The notes under the pieces: generated by a model
What the model saw: the letters and a program-made list of their open reading frames with translations, nothing else
Databases searched by the model: none
Told to the model about the DNA's origin: nothing
Translations under genes and position numbers: made by a program
In this document: one piece after another, positions 8,073-15,090 of the stretch
Layout: every line of letters begins with the position of its first letter
Numbering within the stretch: position 1 is the stretch's first letter
Assembly (NCBI RefSeq): GCF_900250115.1
Contig: NZ_LT984803.1
Span: 3,313,583 to 3,377,582 of the forward strand
Source: Cupriavidus taiwanensis
Lineage (GTDB): Bacteria; Pseudomonadota; Gammaproteobacteria; Burkholderiales; Burkholderiaceae
DNA length: 64,000 nucleotides
Reading direction: 5' to 3'

Positions 8073-8525
8073 TCAGGCCGAACGCCGGTTCAGGAAATCA
8101 CGATGCAGGCGGATGATCGATTCGGCGGTGTGGCTGCCGGTGACATCGGCCAGCGTGACGTCGTCGAGCGCGCGGTAGAAGGCTTGCTCGGCCACGTCCA
8201 GCGCACGCTTCAGGCGGCAGTTGCCGTTCAGCGCGCAGGGCGGGTTGTCGCAGTCGATCACCGGCCGGTGCCCTTCCAGCTCGCGCAGGATGGTGCCGAT
8301 GGTGAGGCGCTCGGCGCCGGGGCCCAGCTGCAGGCCGCCATGGCGGCCGCGCGTGGCGCTGACCCAGCCCAGCTTCGACAGCCGCGCCGCCACCTTGACC
8401 AGATGGTTGTGCGAGATGCCGAACTGCTGGCCCACCTCGGCGATCGTGATGGGCCGGCTGCCGTCGCCACGGGCGACGTACATCAACAGGCGCAGCGCGT
8501 AGTCGGAGAAGCGGGTCAGTTGCAT
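8073..8525 (-). CDS. nsrR: Rrf2-family nitric-oxide-sensing repressor NsrR
   Basis: 150-residue [Fe-S] repressor. The N-terminal winged helix begins MQLTRFSDYALRLLMYVA, as in NsrR, and contains the recognition segment FGISHNHLVKVAARLSKLGW. Cysteines at residues 92, 97 and 103 form the cluster-binding set used by NsrR. Nitrosylation of the cluster releases DNA and derepresses hmp. A matching operator lies before its own start (8544-8566), so it probably represses itself. Length matches the family. It shares a strand with hmp but is separated from it by a terminator. Confidence 0.93.
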   Translation of the reverse strand: MQLTRFSDYALRLLMYVARGDGSRPITIAEVGQQFGISHNHLVKVAARLSKLGWVSATRGRHGGLQLGPGAERLTIGTILRELEGHRPVIDCDNPPCALNGNCRLKRALDVAEQAFYRALDDVTLADVTGSHTAESIIRLHRDFLNRRSA

Positions 8526-8543
8526 CGTGGCGTGATGTTAAAA

Positions 8544-8566
8544 AAGATGCATCCTGAATGCAAGTT
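8544..8566 (-). promoter_or_regulatory. Putative NsrR operator upstream of nsrR
   Basis: A 23-base element starting AAGATGCAT, with a second half-site ATGCAAGTT in inverted orientation and the same seven-base spacing as the hmp element. It lies 18 bases upstream of the nsrR start, consistent with autoregulation. Confidence 0.7.
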
Positions 8567-8767
8567 ATATTTTCCCCCGGCGTGATACGGTGCGGGATCG
8601 CCCAAAAACGCCGGCCAGCATTGTGCCTCACAACACACTTCGCAGCCGCCCCCTCCGGGGCCGCCCATAAAAGAGTCATAAGGCGCCGGTTATACTGACT
8701 GGCGAACCCGGCCCCGCCAGCGCCCTGGCGCGGGTCCCGCCATTCCAGCAACGAGGTCTTACCAATA

Positions 8768-9229
8768 ATGCGCAGATTCACTTCCCAGCTTGCCCGCCCC
8801 GCCCGTCCTGCCCGCCGCGCGCGCGGCTTTACCCTGATCGAGATCATGGTCGTGATCGTGATCCTCGGCGTGCTGGCGGCACTGGTGGTGCCCAAGATCA
8901 TGAGCCGTCCGGACGAGGCCCGCATCGTCGCGGCGCGCCAGGATATCTCGTCGATCATGCAGGCGCTCAAGCTGTACCGCCTCGACAACAGCCGCTATCC
9001 GACCACCGAGCAGGGCCTGGGCGCGCTGGTGACCAAGCCTACCACCGAGCCGGTGCCCAACAACTGGAAGGGCGGCGGCTACCTGGAAAAACTGCCCAAG
9101 GATCCGTGGGGCCATCCCTACCAGTACCTGAACCCCGGCGTGCGCGGCGAAATCGACGTGTTCAGCTTCGGTGCCGACGGCCAGGCCGGCGGCAACGCCA
9201 ACGACGCCGATATCGGCAACTGGGAGTAA
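8768..9229 (+). CDS. gspG: Type II secretion major pseudopilin GspG
   Basis: 153-residue prepilin. The leader ends ARRARG (residue 20) and the mature protein starts FTLIEIMVVIVILGVLAAL with the invariant Glu5. The rest shows the GspG hallmarks YRLDNSRYPTTEQGL, LPKDPWGHPYQYLNPG and the Ca2+-site region DADIGNWE. It polymerises into the pseudopilus that pushes substrates through the secretin. First gene of the plus-strand gsp run. The upstream sequence has a TATACT element at 8691-8696 and a small stem-loop at 8712-8734 (arms CGCCAG and CTGGCG). Processing needs a prepilin peptidase that is not encoded in this window. Confidence 0.97.
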   Translation: MRRFTSQLARPARPARRARGFTLIEIMVVIVILGVLAALVVPKIMSRPDEARIVAARQDISSIMQALKLYRLDNSRYPTTEQGLGALVTKPTTEPVPNNWKGGGYLEKLPKDPWGHPYQYLNPGVRGEIDVFSFGADGQAGGNANDADIGNWE

Positions 9230-9262
9230 GCGCTCCTGCCGCCCGCCCTTGCCGCTTCCCTC

Positions 9263-9763
9263 ATGACCACGGCGCCGCGCCGCCGCGCCGCCGCGCCGCG
9301 GCACTCCGGCTTCACGCTGCTGGAACTGCTGGTGGTGATGGTGATCGCCGGCATCGTGATCTCGCTGGTCGCGGTCAATGCCTCGCCCAACGAGCGCGGC
9401 CGCGTGCTTGACGACGGCCAGCGCATCGCGCGGCTGTTCGAGCTGGCGCAGGAAGAAGCGCAGCTGGGCGCGCGCCCGCTCGCCTGGGAAGGCGACGCCG
9501 GCGGCTGGCGCTTCCTCGAGTCGACCCCCAACGGCTGGATCCCCCTGCGCACCGACGTGTTCGCGCCCGGCACCTGGCGCCTCGCGCTGGACCAGGTCAT
9601 CGTCGCCGAAGGCGGCCGCAGCACCGGCACCAACAGCCCGCCGCGGCTGATCTTCGGGCGCGAGCTGATCGATGCGCCGCAGCGCCTGGTGCTGGTGCGC
9701 GGCGATATCCGCGTCGATGTTGTTGGCGACGGCAGCGGCCGCTATTTCGCCAGCACGCCATGA
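9263..9763 (+). CDS. gspH: Type II secretion minor pseudopilin GspH
   Basis: 166-residue prepilin-like protein. The leader ends RHSG (residue 16), followed by FTLLELLVVMVIAGIVISL with Glu5. The remainder shows GspH features such as RIARLFELAQEEAQLGARP and GGWRFLES. It joins the pseudopilus as a minor subunit. It starts 33 bases after gspG, and its stop overlaps the gspI start by four bases (ATGA), indicating translational coupling. Confidence 0.93.
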   Translation: MTTAPRRRAAAPRHSGFTLLELLVVMVIAGIVISLVAVNASPNERGRVLDDGQRIARLFELAQEEAQLGARPLAWEGDAGGWRFLESTPNGWIPLRTDVFAPGTWRLALDQVIVAEGGRSTGTNSPPRLIFGRELIDAPQRLVLVRGDIRVDVVGDGSGRYFASTP

Positions 9764-10173
9764 CGCGCCCGCGCTCGCCCGCAAGCCCGCGCCGCCGCGC
9801 GTCTGGCTTCACGCTGATCGAAGTGCTGGTGGCGCTGACCATCCTGGCGGTGGCGCTGACCGCGGCGATGCGTGCGATGGGCTCGATGGTCGATGCCAGC
9901 GCGTCGCTGCAGAACCGCATGCTGGCCGAATGGAGCGCCGAGAACCACCTGGCCGCGCTGCGCCTCGCCAAGACCTGGCCCGAGCCCGGCGTCAGCGGCT
10001 ATGCCTGCCCGCAGGGCGGCACGCCGCTGTACTGCGAGCAAGCCGTGTCGGTCACGCCAAATCCGGTGTTCCGCCGCGTCGAGATCGCGGTCTATCCGTC
10101 CGCCACCGACAAGTCGGTACGGCTGGCGTGGCTCGTCACCATCGTTCCCAATGAAATCCGCAACGTGCTCTGA
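9760..10173 (+). CDS. gspI: Type II secretion minor pseudopilin GspI
   Basis: 137-residue prepilin-like protein with a leader ending RRASG (residue 16), mature start FTLIEVLVALTILAVALTAA and Glu5. The following NRMLAEWSAENHLAALRLA helix is typical of GspI. With GspJ and GspK it forms the pseudopilus tip complex. It overlaps gspH by four bases and gspJ by 23 bases. Confidence 0.93.
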   Translation: MTRPRSPASPRRRASGFTLIEVLVALTILAVALTAAMRAMGSMVDASASLQNRMLAEWSAENHLAALRLAKTWPEPGVSGYACPQGGTPLYCEQAVSVTPNPVFRRVEIAVYPSATDKSVRLAWLVTIVPNEIRNVL

Positions 10174-10858
10174 GCGCCGGCGCGGGCGCCGATCCGCCGG
10201 CGGCTTCACGCTGCTGGAAATGCTGGTCGCCATCACGCTGCTGGCGGTGATGGCGGTGATCGGCTGGCGCGCGCTGGACAGCCTGACGCGCGGCCGCGAA
10301 CGGCTGATCGACCATGACGTCCGGCTGGATGCGCTGAAGGTGCTGTACGGCCAGCTCCAGGCCGATTGCGAGCACCTGGCCAACCCGACGCTGCTGCAGG
10401 GCAGTCCGGTCGAGATCGGCCAGAACCGCGTGCTGCTGGTGCGCGACCGCCGCGACGAAGGCCAGCCGCCGGCATGGCAGGCACTGGCTTACCAGCTTGA
10501 CGGCAACACGCTGGTGCGCGTGGCCGCGCCGCCGGTGAACAACCGCGCCGCGCTGCAGTCGTCGCTGCTGGCGCTGCGCCAGGGCGGCGACAACAACGCG
10601 CAGGGGCGGCGCTTGCTGGGCAATGTCGACGGCATGAGCGCGCGCGCCTGGGTCGAACCCGGTGGCTGGCAGGCCGACAGCAACCGCATCCGCAACGTGC
10701 TGTTCAGCGGCAACGCGGCCAGCGCGGTGCAGGCCTCGGAGGTCGGCGCGGCGGTGCCCAACACCGCGGTGCGGGCGGTGGAACTGACCATCCTCGCCCG
10801 CATGGGCGACGGCGACGCGCCGCGGCAGTTCCAGAAGATCTGCATGTCGGGGCTATGA
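10151..10858 (+). CDS. gspJ: Type II secretion minor pseudopilin GspJ
   Basis: 235-residue prepilin-like protein. The leader ends RRSAGG (residue 18), followed by FTLLEMLVAITLLAVMAVIG. Family signatures include WRALDSLTRGRERL and the C-terminal VRAVELTILARMGDG. The ATG at 10151 lies inside the end of gspI, leaving a normal leader. Longer in-frame openings upstream are shadows of gspI. It is a partner of GspI and GspK at the pseudopilus tip. Confidence 0.9.
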   Translation: MKSATCSERRRGRRSAGGFTLLEMLVAITLLAVMAVIGWRALDSLTRGRERLIDHDVRLDALKVLYGQLQADCEHLANPTLLQGSPVEIGQNRVLLVRDRRDEGQPPAWQALAYQLDGNTLVRVAAPPVNNRAALQSSLLALRQGGDNNAQGRRLLGNVDGMSARAWVEPGGWQADSNRIRNVLFSGNAASAVQASEVGAAVPNTAVRAVELTILARMGDGDAPRQFQKICMSGL

Positions 10859-11913
10859 CGCACGCCCGCCGCCTCTCCCACTTGCGGCCGCTGCGCCGCG
10901 CCCGCGGCGCCGCCGTGGTCACCGCGCTGCTGATGGTGACGCTGGCCGTGGTGGTGGTGTCGGGCATGCTGTGGCGGCAGCAGGTGCAGATCCGCGCCAT
11001 CGAGAACCAGCGGCTGCTGGCCCAGGCCACCTGGATCCAGCGCGCCGCGGTCGACTGGGCGCGGCTGATCCTGCGCGACGACCAGCGCCGCAGCAACGTC
11101 GACGAGCTGGGCGAGCCCTGGGCGGTACCGATCGCCGAGACCCGCCTGTCGGATTTCCTGGGCGCGTCGCTGCGCACGGACGTTGCGGGCGAGACCTCGT
11201 TCCTGTCCGGGCGCATCCTCGATGCGCAGGCGCGCTTCAACCTCGCCAACCTGGTGACGTGGTCCGCCACCGGCGGCCAGGGGGCACCGGTCGGGCGCGT
11301 CGCCAATATCGAACAGTCGGCGCTCGCCGCCTACGGCCGACTGCTGCGCACCGTGGGACTGAACCCGGCGCTGGCCGAGACCACTGCGCGCTACATGCTG
11401 CAGGCCGCGCAAGGCGGGCAAGCTGGCCAGGCCGGCGGCGATGCCTCGGGCCGACAGGCGCCGCGCCCGCTCGACAGCGTGCAGGGCCTGCTGGCGCTGC
11501 CCGGCTACACGCCCGAGATGGTGGCCGTGCTGGAGCCCTTCGTGATCATGCTGCCCGAGCGCACCCTGGTCAATGCCAACACCGCTGAGGCCGAGGTGCT
11601 GGCGGCGATGATCGACAAGCTGCCGCTGGAGCGCGCGCGCGAACTGGTGCGCCAGCGCGACCGCGCCTACTTCAACAACATCGGCAACCTGCAGACGCAG
11701 CTGTCCGCGCTGGCGCCGCAGGCAAGCAGCGGCAACCTGGGCAATTTGCTCGACGTGCGCTCGCATTACTTCCTGGTCTACGGACTGGTGCGGCACGAGC
11801 GCGCCAGCCGGCTGCAGGTGTCGCTGATCTACCGCGGCGAACCGCTCGGTGCGGCCAATACTACCCGCGTGGTCTGGATCCAGGACGCGGACCGGCTGCC
11901 TGACCTGCGCTGA
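10855..11913 (+). CDS. gspK: Type II secretion minor pseudopilin GspK
   Basis: 352-residue large minor pseudopilin. The leader ends RRARG (residue 18) and the mature part starts AAVVTALLMVTLAVVVVSG. It has no Phe1 and no Glu5, as is usual for GspK, which caps the pilus. The large globular domain contains GRILDAQARFNLANLV and the helix-hairpin-helix-like MLPERTLVNANTAEAEVLAA region. It overlaps gspJ by four bases. A 270-base gap then separates it from gspL, larger than other spacings in the cluster. Confidence 0.93.
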   Translation: MTHARRLSHLRPLRRARGAAVVTALLMVTLAVVVVSGMLWRQQVQIRAIENQRLLAQATWIQRAAVDWARLILRDDQRRSNVDELGEPWAVPIAETRLSDFLGASLRTDVAGETSFLSGRILDAQARFNLANLVTWSATGGQGAPVGRVANIEQSALAAYGRLLRTVGLNPALAETTARYMLQAAQGGQAGQAGGDASGRQAPRPLDSVQGLLALPGYTPEMVAVLEPFVIMLPERTLVNANTAEAEVLAAMIDKLPLERARELVRQRDRAYFNNIGNLQTQLSALAPQASSGNLGNLLDVRSHYFLVYGLVRHERASRLQVSLIYRGEPLGAANTTRVVWIQDADRLPDLR

Positions 11914-12183
11914 ACATGGCAAGGGGGCCTGGCGCACATATGAAAACAGCACACCGGAGCAACCGGGGAGAATGGTATTGACGTGGTTTTGTCACGCAGG
12001 CAAGGTATGCTGCGGCGCTGGCGCGAGCCTGACACCAGCCCGCTCGCCGCTGATCGGCCTCCCAGGCCGTCCGCCGGCGTCCCCGCACTCCGGCAAGCAT
12101 TCCGCGCCGGGGCGTTCCCGGGCGCACCCCCATGGGCCATGCGCCTTATCGAGCCGTTCTACTGAAGCCAAAGCAAGGACACC
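11914..12183 (+). other. 270-base gap between gspK and gspL
   Basis: No supported gene. It is the only long gap in an otherwise tightly packed run. The first half is less GC-rich, so an internal promoter for gspL onward is possible, but no clear -35/-10 pair or terminator is visible. It ends with an AAGGA ribosome site serving the TTG start of gspL. Confidence 0.4.
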
Positions 12184-13629
12184 TTGAGCACCACCCTGTA
12201 CGTGCGCTTGCCGCACCGGCCGCATGACCAGCCGCAACCGTGGCAGTTCGGCGCCCTGCCCTTTGCGCTGGTGCGCACGGCGGGGGCCGATTCCGCACGG
12301 CGCGGCGTGCCCCGTGCCGCACCGGAAGTGTTGCGAGAAGGCCACGCCCGCATCGCCGACCTGCCCGCGGCGGAGCGGCTGGTGCTGATCCTGGCGGCCA
12401 GCGACGTACTGCTGACCCGCGCCAGCGTGCCGCCGCTGCCGCCCGCGCGCTTGAAGCAGGCGCTGCCCAACCTGGTCGAGGATGCCCTCGCCACCGACGC
12501 GCAGCCCTGCCACATCGGCATCGGCCCCGCCCTCGACGGCGCCCCGTCCGCGCGCGGGCCGCGCCAGCGCCTGCTGATGGTGGCGGACCGCGCCTGGCTG
12601 CGCGCGGTGCTCGATGCCTTTGCCGAGCACCGCCATCGCCGCCGCCACGTGCTGGCCGCGCAGCTGTGCGTGCCGCTGGCCGCGCCCGCAGAAGACGAGG
12701 CCGGCGCCGAGCCGACGCTGGCCCCGCCCGGCGCGGCGCCCGCGCCGGTTCAGCCGGCCACGCTGGTGGTCGAGGCCGCCGCCAGCGCACTCGCCGAAGG
12801 CGGTGCGCTCGGCGACGCGCTCGGCGAAGCCCTGCCGGACAGCGCAAGCAGCACCGCGCGCCAGTGGCAGCTGACCGTGCGCACCGGTGCGCACGCTGGC
12901 TACGGCCTGCTGCTGGGCGACGACGCCCTGGCCGCATGGCAGGCGCTGGCCCCTGAAGGCGCCTGGTATGCCGATGCCGACGCCGCGGCCATGGCGCCGG
13001 TGCCCGGCCTGCGCCAGGCCGGTCGCACCGGCTGGCGGCTGTGGATCGACGGTGCGCAGGAATGCCTGCGCGAGCCGGGGCTGGACCTGGCCCAGTTCGA
13101 ATTCGCCCAGGGCCGCGCCGACCGCTGGAACCTGGTGGCATGGCGCCTGCCGCTGGCGCTGGCGGCGGGCCTGGTACTGGTCCAGCTGATCGGCATGAAC
13201 ACACACTGGCTGCTGCTGCGCAACGAACAGCAACGGCTCGAAGCCGCCCAGGCACAGACGCTGCGCGGCACCTTCCCGCAGACGCCGACGGTGATCGACG
13301 CCCCGCTGCAGATGCGCCGGCAGGTCGAGCAGCTGCGCATCGCCAGCGGGCGCAGCACGCCCGATGATTTCCTGCCGCTGGCCGACCGCTTCGCCCAGGC
13401 CGCGCGCCGGCTGCCGCCCGACGCGCTGCAGGCGCTCGAGTACCGCGGCCGCATGCTGGTGGTAACGCTCAAGCCCGGCACCGACACCGCCGGCCTGCGC
13501 AGCGCGGCGCGCCAGGCCGGGCTGCAGATGGAAGAGGACAAGGCCGGCAATGCCGCGGGCAGCACCGGCACCAGCGCAGGCACGCCTGTGACACCCGGCT
13601 CGCGCTGGACCATCAAGCCCGGCCTGTGA
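12184..13629 (+). CDS. gspL: Type II secretion assembly protein GspL
   Basis: 481-residue bitopic inner-membrane protein that ties the GspE ATPase to the platform. The N-terminal cytoplasmic half has the actin-like fold of GspL (LPPARLKQALPNLVEDAL, then RQRLLMVADRAWLRAVLDA). One membrane helix lies near residues 320-342 (LPLALAAGLVLVQLIGMN). The periplasmic end has a ferredoxin-like domain. The start is TTG at 12184, supported by AAGGA four bases upstream and because the family N-terminus TLYVRLP begins there. A rare start codon may keep its level low relative to the pseudopilins. Confidence 0.9.
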   Translation: MSTTLYVRLPHRPHDQPQPWQFGALPFALVRTAGADSARRGVPRAAPEVLREGHARIADLPAAERLVLILAASDVLLTRASVPPLPPARLKQALPNLVEDALATDAQPCHIGIGPALDGAPSARGPRQRLLMVADRAWLRAVLDAFAEHRHRRRHVLAAQLCVPLAAPAEDEAGAEPTLAPPGAAPAPVQPATLVVEAAASALAEGGALGDALGEALPDSASSTARQWQLTVRTGAHAGYGLLLGDDALAAWQALAPEGAWYADADAAAMAPVPGLRQAGRTGWRLWIDGAQECLREPGLDLAQFEFAQGRADRWNLVAWRLPLALAAGLVLVQLIGMNTHWLLLRNEQQRLEAAQAQTLRGTFPQTPTVIDAPLQMRRQVEQLRIASGRSTPDDFLPLADRFAQAARRLPPDALQALEYRGRMLVVTLKPGTDTAGLRSAARQAGLQMEEDKAGNAAGSTGTSAGTPVTPGSRWTIKPGL

Positions 13630-13647
13630 CCGGCGCACGCCCGACAT

Positions 13648-14253
13648 ATGAACCCATTGAAAGATTCCACCCGCAGCCCTTCGCCCGCCGCCCGCCGCGG
13701 CGACGCCGCCACGCTGCGCACGCGCCTGGCGCGGCTGCGCCCGTCGGTGCCGCAGGCGTGGCGGGAACGCTTCGACGCCTTCTGGTCGGCACGCAACCCG
13801 CGCGAGCAGGCCATCCTGGCCGGCGGCGGCGCGGTGCTGGCGCTGGTGCTTGGCTACCTGCTGCTGTGGGAGCCGGCCGCCGACGGCCGCGCGCGGGCCG
13901 CGCGCAACCTGCCGCAGCTGCGCGCCGACCTGGCCGAGATGGAAACCCTGGCGCAGGAAGCCCGCGGCCTCAAGGCCACGCCTGCGCCGTCGCTGCGCGG
14001 CGATGCTCTGACCCAGGCGCTGCAGGAAAGCCTGGGCCAGTACGGCCTCAAAGCGACCCGGCTGGCAGCCGCCGCCGACAACAGCGTGCAAGTGCAGCTG
14101 GACAAGGTCCCGTTCGGGGCGGTCAGCACCTGGCTGCAGGACGTGCGCCAGCAGCAGCGCATGAAGGTGATCGATGCGCGCGTGGTCTATGTCGGCGCGA
14201 CGGCGCTGGTGAACGTTACCGCGACCCTGCAGGGTCCGGGTGGCCGCAGCTGA
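13648..14253 (+). CDS. gspM: Type II secretion protein GspM
   Basis: 201-residue bitopic inner-membrane protein pairing with GspL. The cytoplasmic N-terminus ends FWSARNPREQAILAGG, which leads into one membrane helix (AVLALVLGYLLLW, about residues 57-71). It is followed by a periplasmic coiled stretch and a ferredoxin-like domain (LQESLGQYGLKATRLAA). The stop TGA shares its last base with the gspN start ATG, so the two are coupled. Confidence 0.9.
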   Translation: MNPLKDSTRSPSPAARRGDAATLRTRLARLRPSVPQAWRERFDAFWSARNPREQAILAGGGAVLALVLGYLLLWEPAADGRARAARNLPQLRADLAEMETLAQEARGLKATPAPSLRGDALTQALQESLGQYGLKATRLAAAADNSVQVQLDKVPFGAVSTWLQDVRQQQRMKVIDARVVYVGATALVNVTATLQGPGGRS

Positions 14254-15062
14254 TGGTGCGGCTGGAAACCCTGCGCCTGCCGCGCCGCGCGCTGCGCCAG
14301 CCGGCCGCCGCGCGGCGCCTGCGCTGGCTCGGGCTCGGCCTGGCCACGGCCGCGGTGACCACGGTGGCGATGCTGCCGGCGACCTGGATCGCCACGCGCG
14401 TTGCCACGCAGACACAGGGACGCGTGTTGCTGGCCGATGCCAGCGGGTCGCTGTGGCGCGGCAGCGCCACGCTGGCGCTGTCGGCCGGCGCCGGCAGCCA
14501 GACCGCCACCGTGCTGCCCGGCCGGCTGCACTGGACGCTGGCGTTCTGGCCGCTGCTGACCGGCCAGGCGCGGCTGGTGCTGACCCATTCGCAGGCCATG
14601 GCCGCGCCGGTCGCGGTCACCGCGACGCCGGGCGGGTGGACCGCGCAGTCGGGCGCGATTCGGCTGCCCGCGTCGCTGCTCGAGGGCGTCGGCGCGCCGT
14701 TCAACACGCTGCGCCCGGACGGCCTGATGCGGTTGGACTGGTCCACGCTGCAGGGCCGGTTTTCCGGCCGGGGCATGACCGGCCATATGACGTTGCGCAT
14801 CGATCAGGTATCAGCCGCGGTCAGCCGGCTGCGTCCGCTCGGCAGCTACCGCGCCGAGATCGACTGGACCGGCGCAGGCGGCGGCAAGCTGCGGCTCAGC
14901 ACCGTCGATGGTCCGCTGCACCTGGAGGGCAGCGGCACGCTCGGGCGGCAGGCGCGCTTCGAAGGTACCGCGCATGCCGAACCGGAGGCCGCGACGCAGC
15001 TGACCAGCCTGCTGAGCCTGCTGGGACGACGAGACAACAATGTGACTAGGCTGCGTTTCTGA
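14253..15062 (+). CDS. gspN: Type II secretion protein GspN
   Basis: 269-residue inner-membrane protein with one N-terminal membrane anchor (GLGLATAAVTTVAMLPATWI, about residues 26-45) and a periplasmic domain. The domain contains GSLWRGSATLAL and PDGLMRLDWSTLQGRFSGRG, repeats typical of GspN. GspN is present in some T2SS only and its role is unclear. The start at 14253 is set by the one-base overlap with gspM. A longer opening in this frame upstream is a shadow of gspM. Confidence 0.85.
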   Translation: MVRLETLRLPRRALRQPAAARRLRWLGLGLATAAVTTVAMLPATWIATRVATQTQGRVLLADASGSLWRGSATLALSAGAGSQTATVLPGRLHWTLAFWPLLTGQARLVLTHSQAMAAPVAVTATPGGWTAQSGAIRLPASLLEGVGAPFNTLRPDGLMRLDWSTLQGRFSGRGMTGHMTLRIDQVSAAVSRLRPLGSYRAEIDWTGAGGGKLRLSTVDGPLHLEGSGTLGRQARFEGTAHAEPEAATQLTSLLSLLGRRDNNVTRLRF

Positions 15063-15090
15063 TGCCACGCAGAGCGCACAGCCCACGGAA

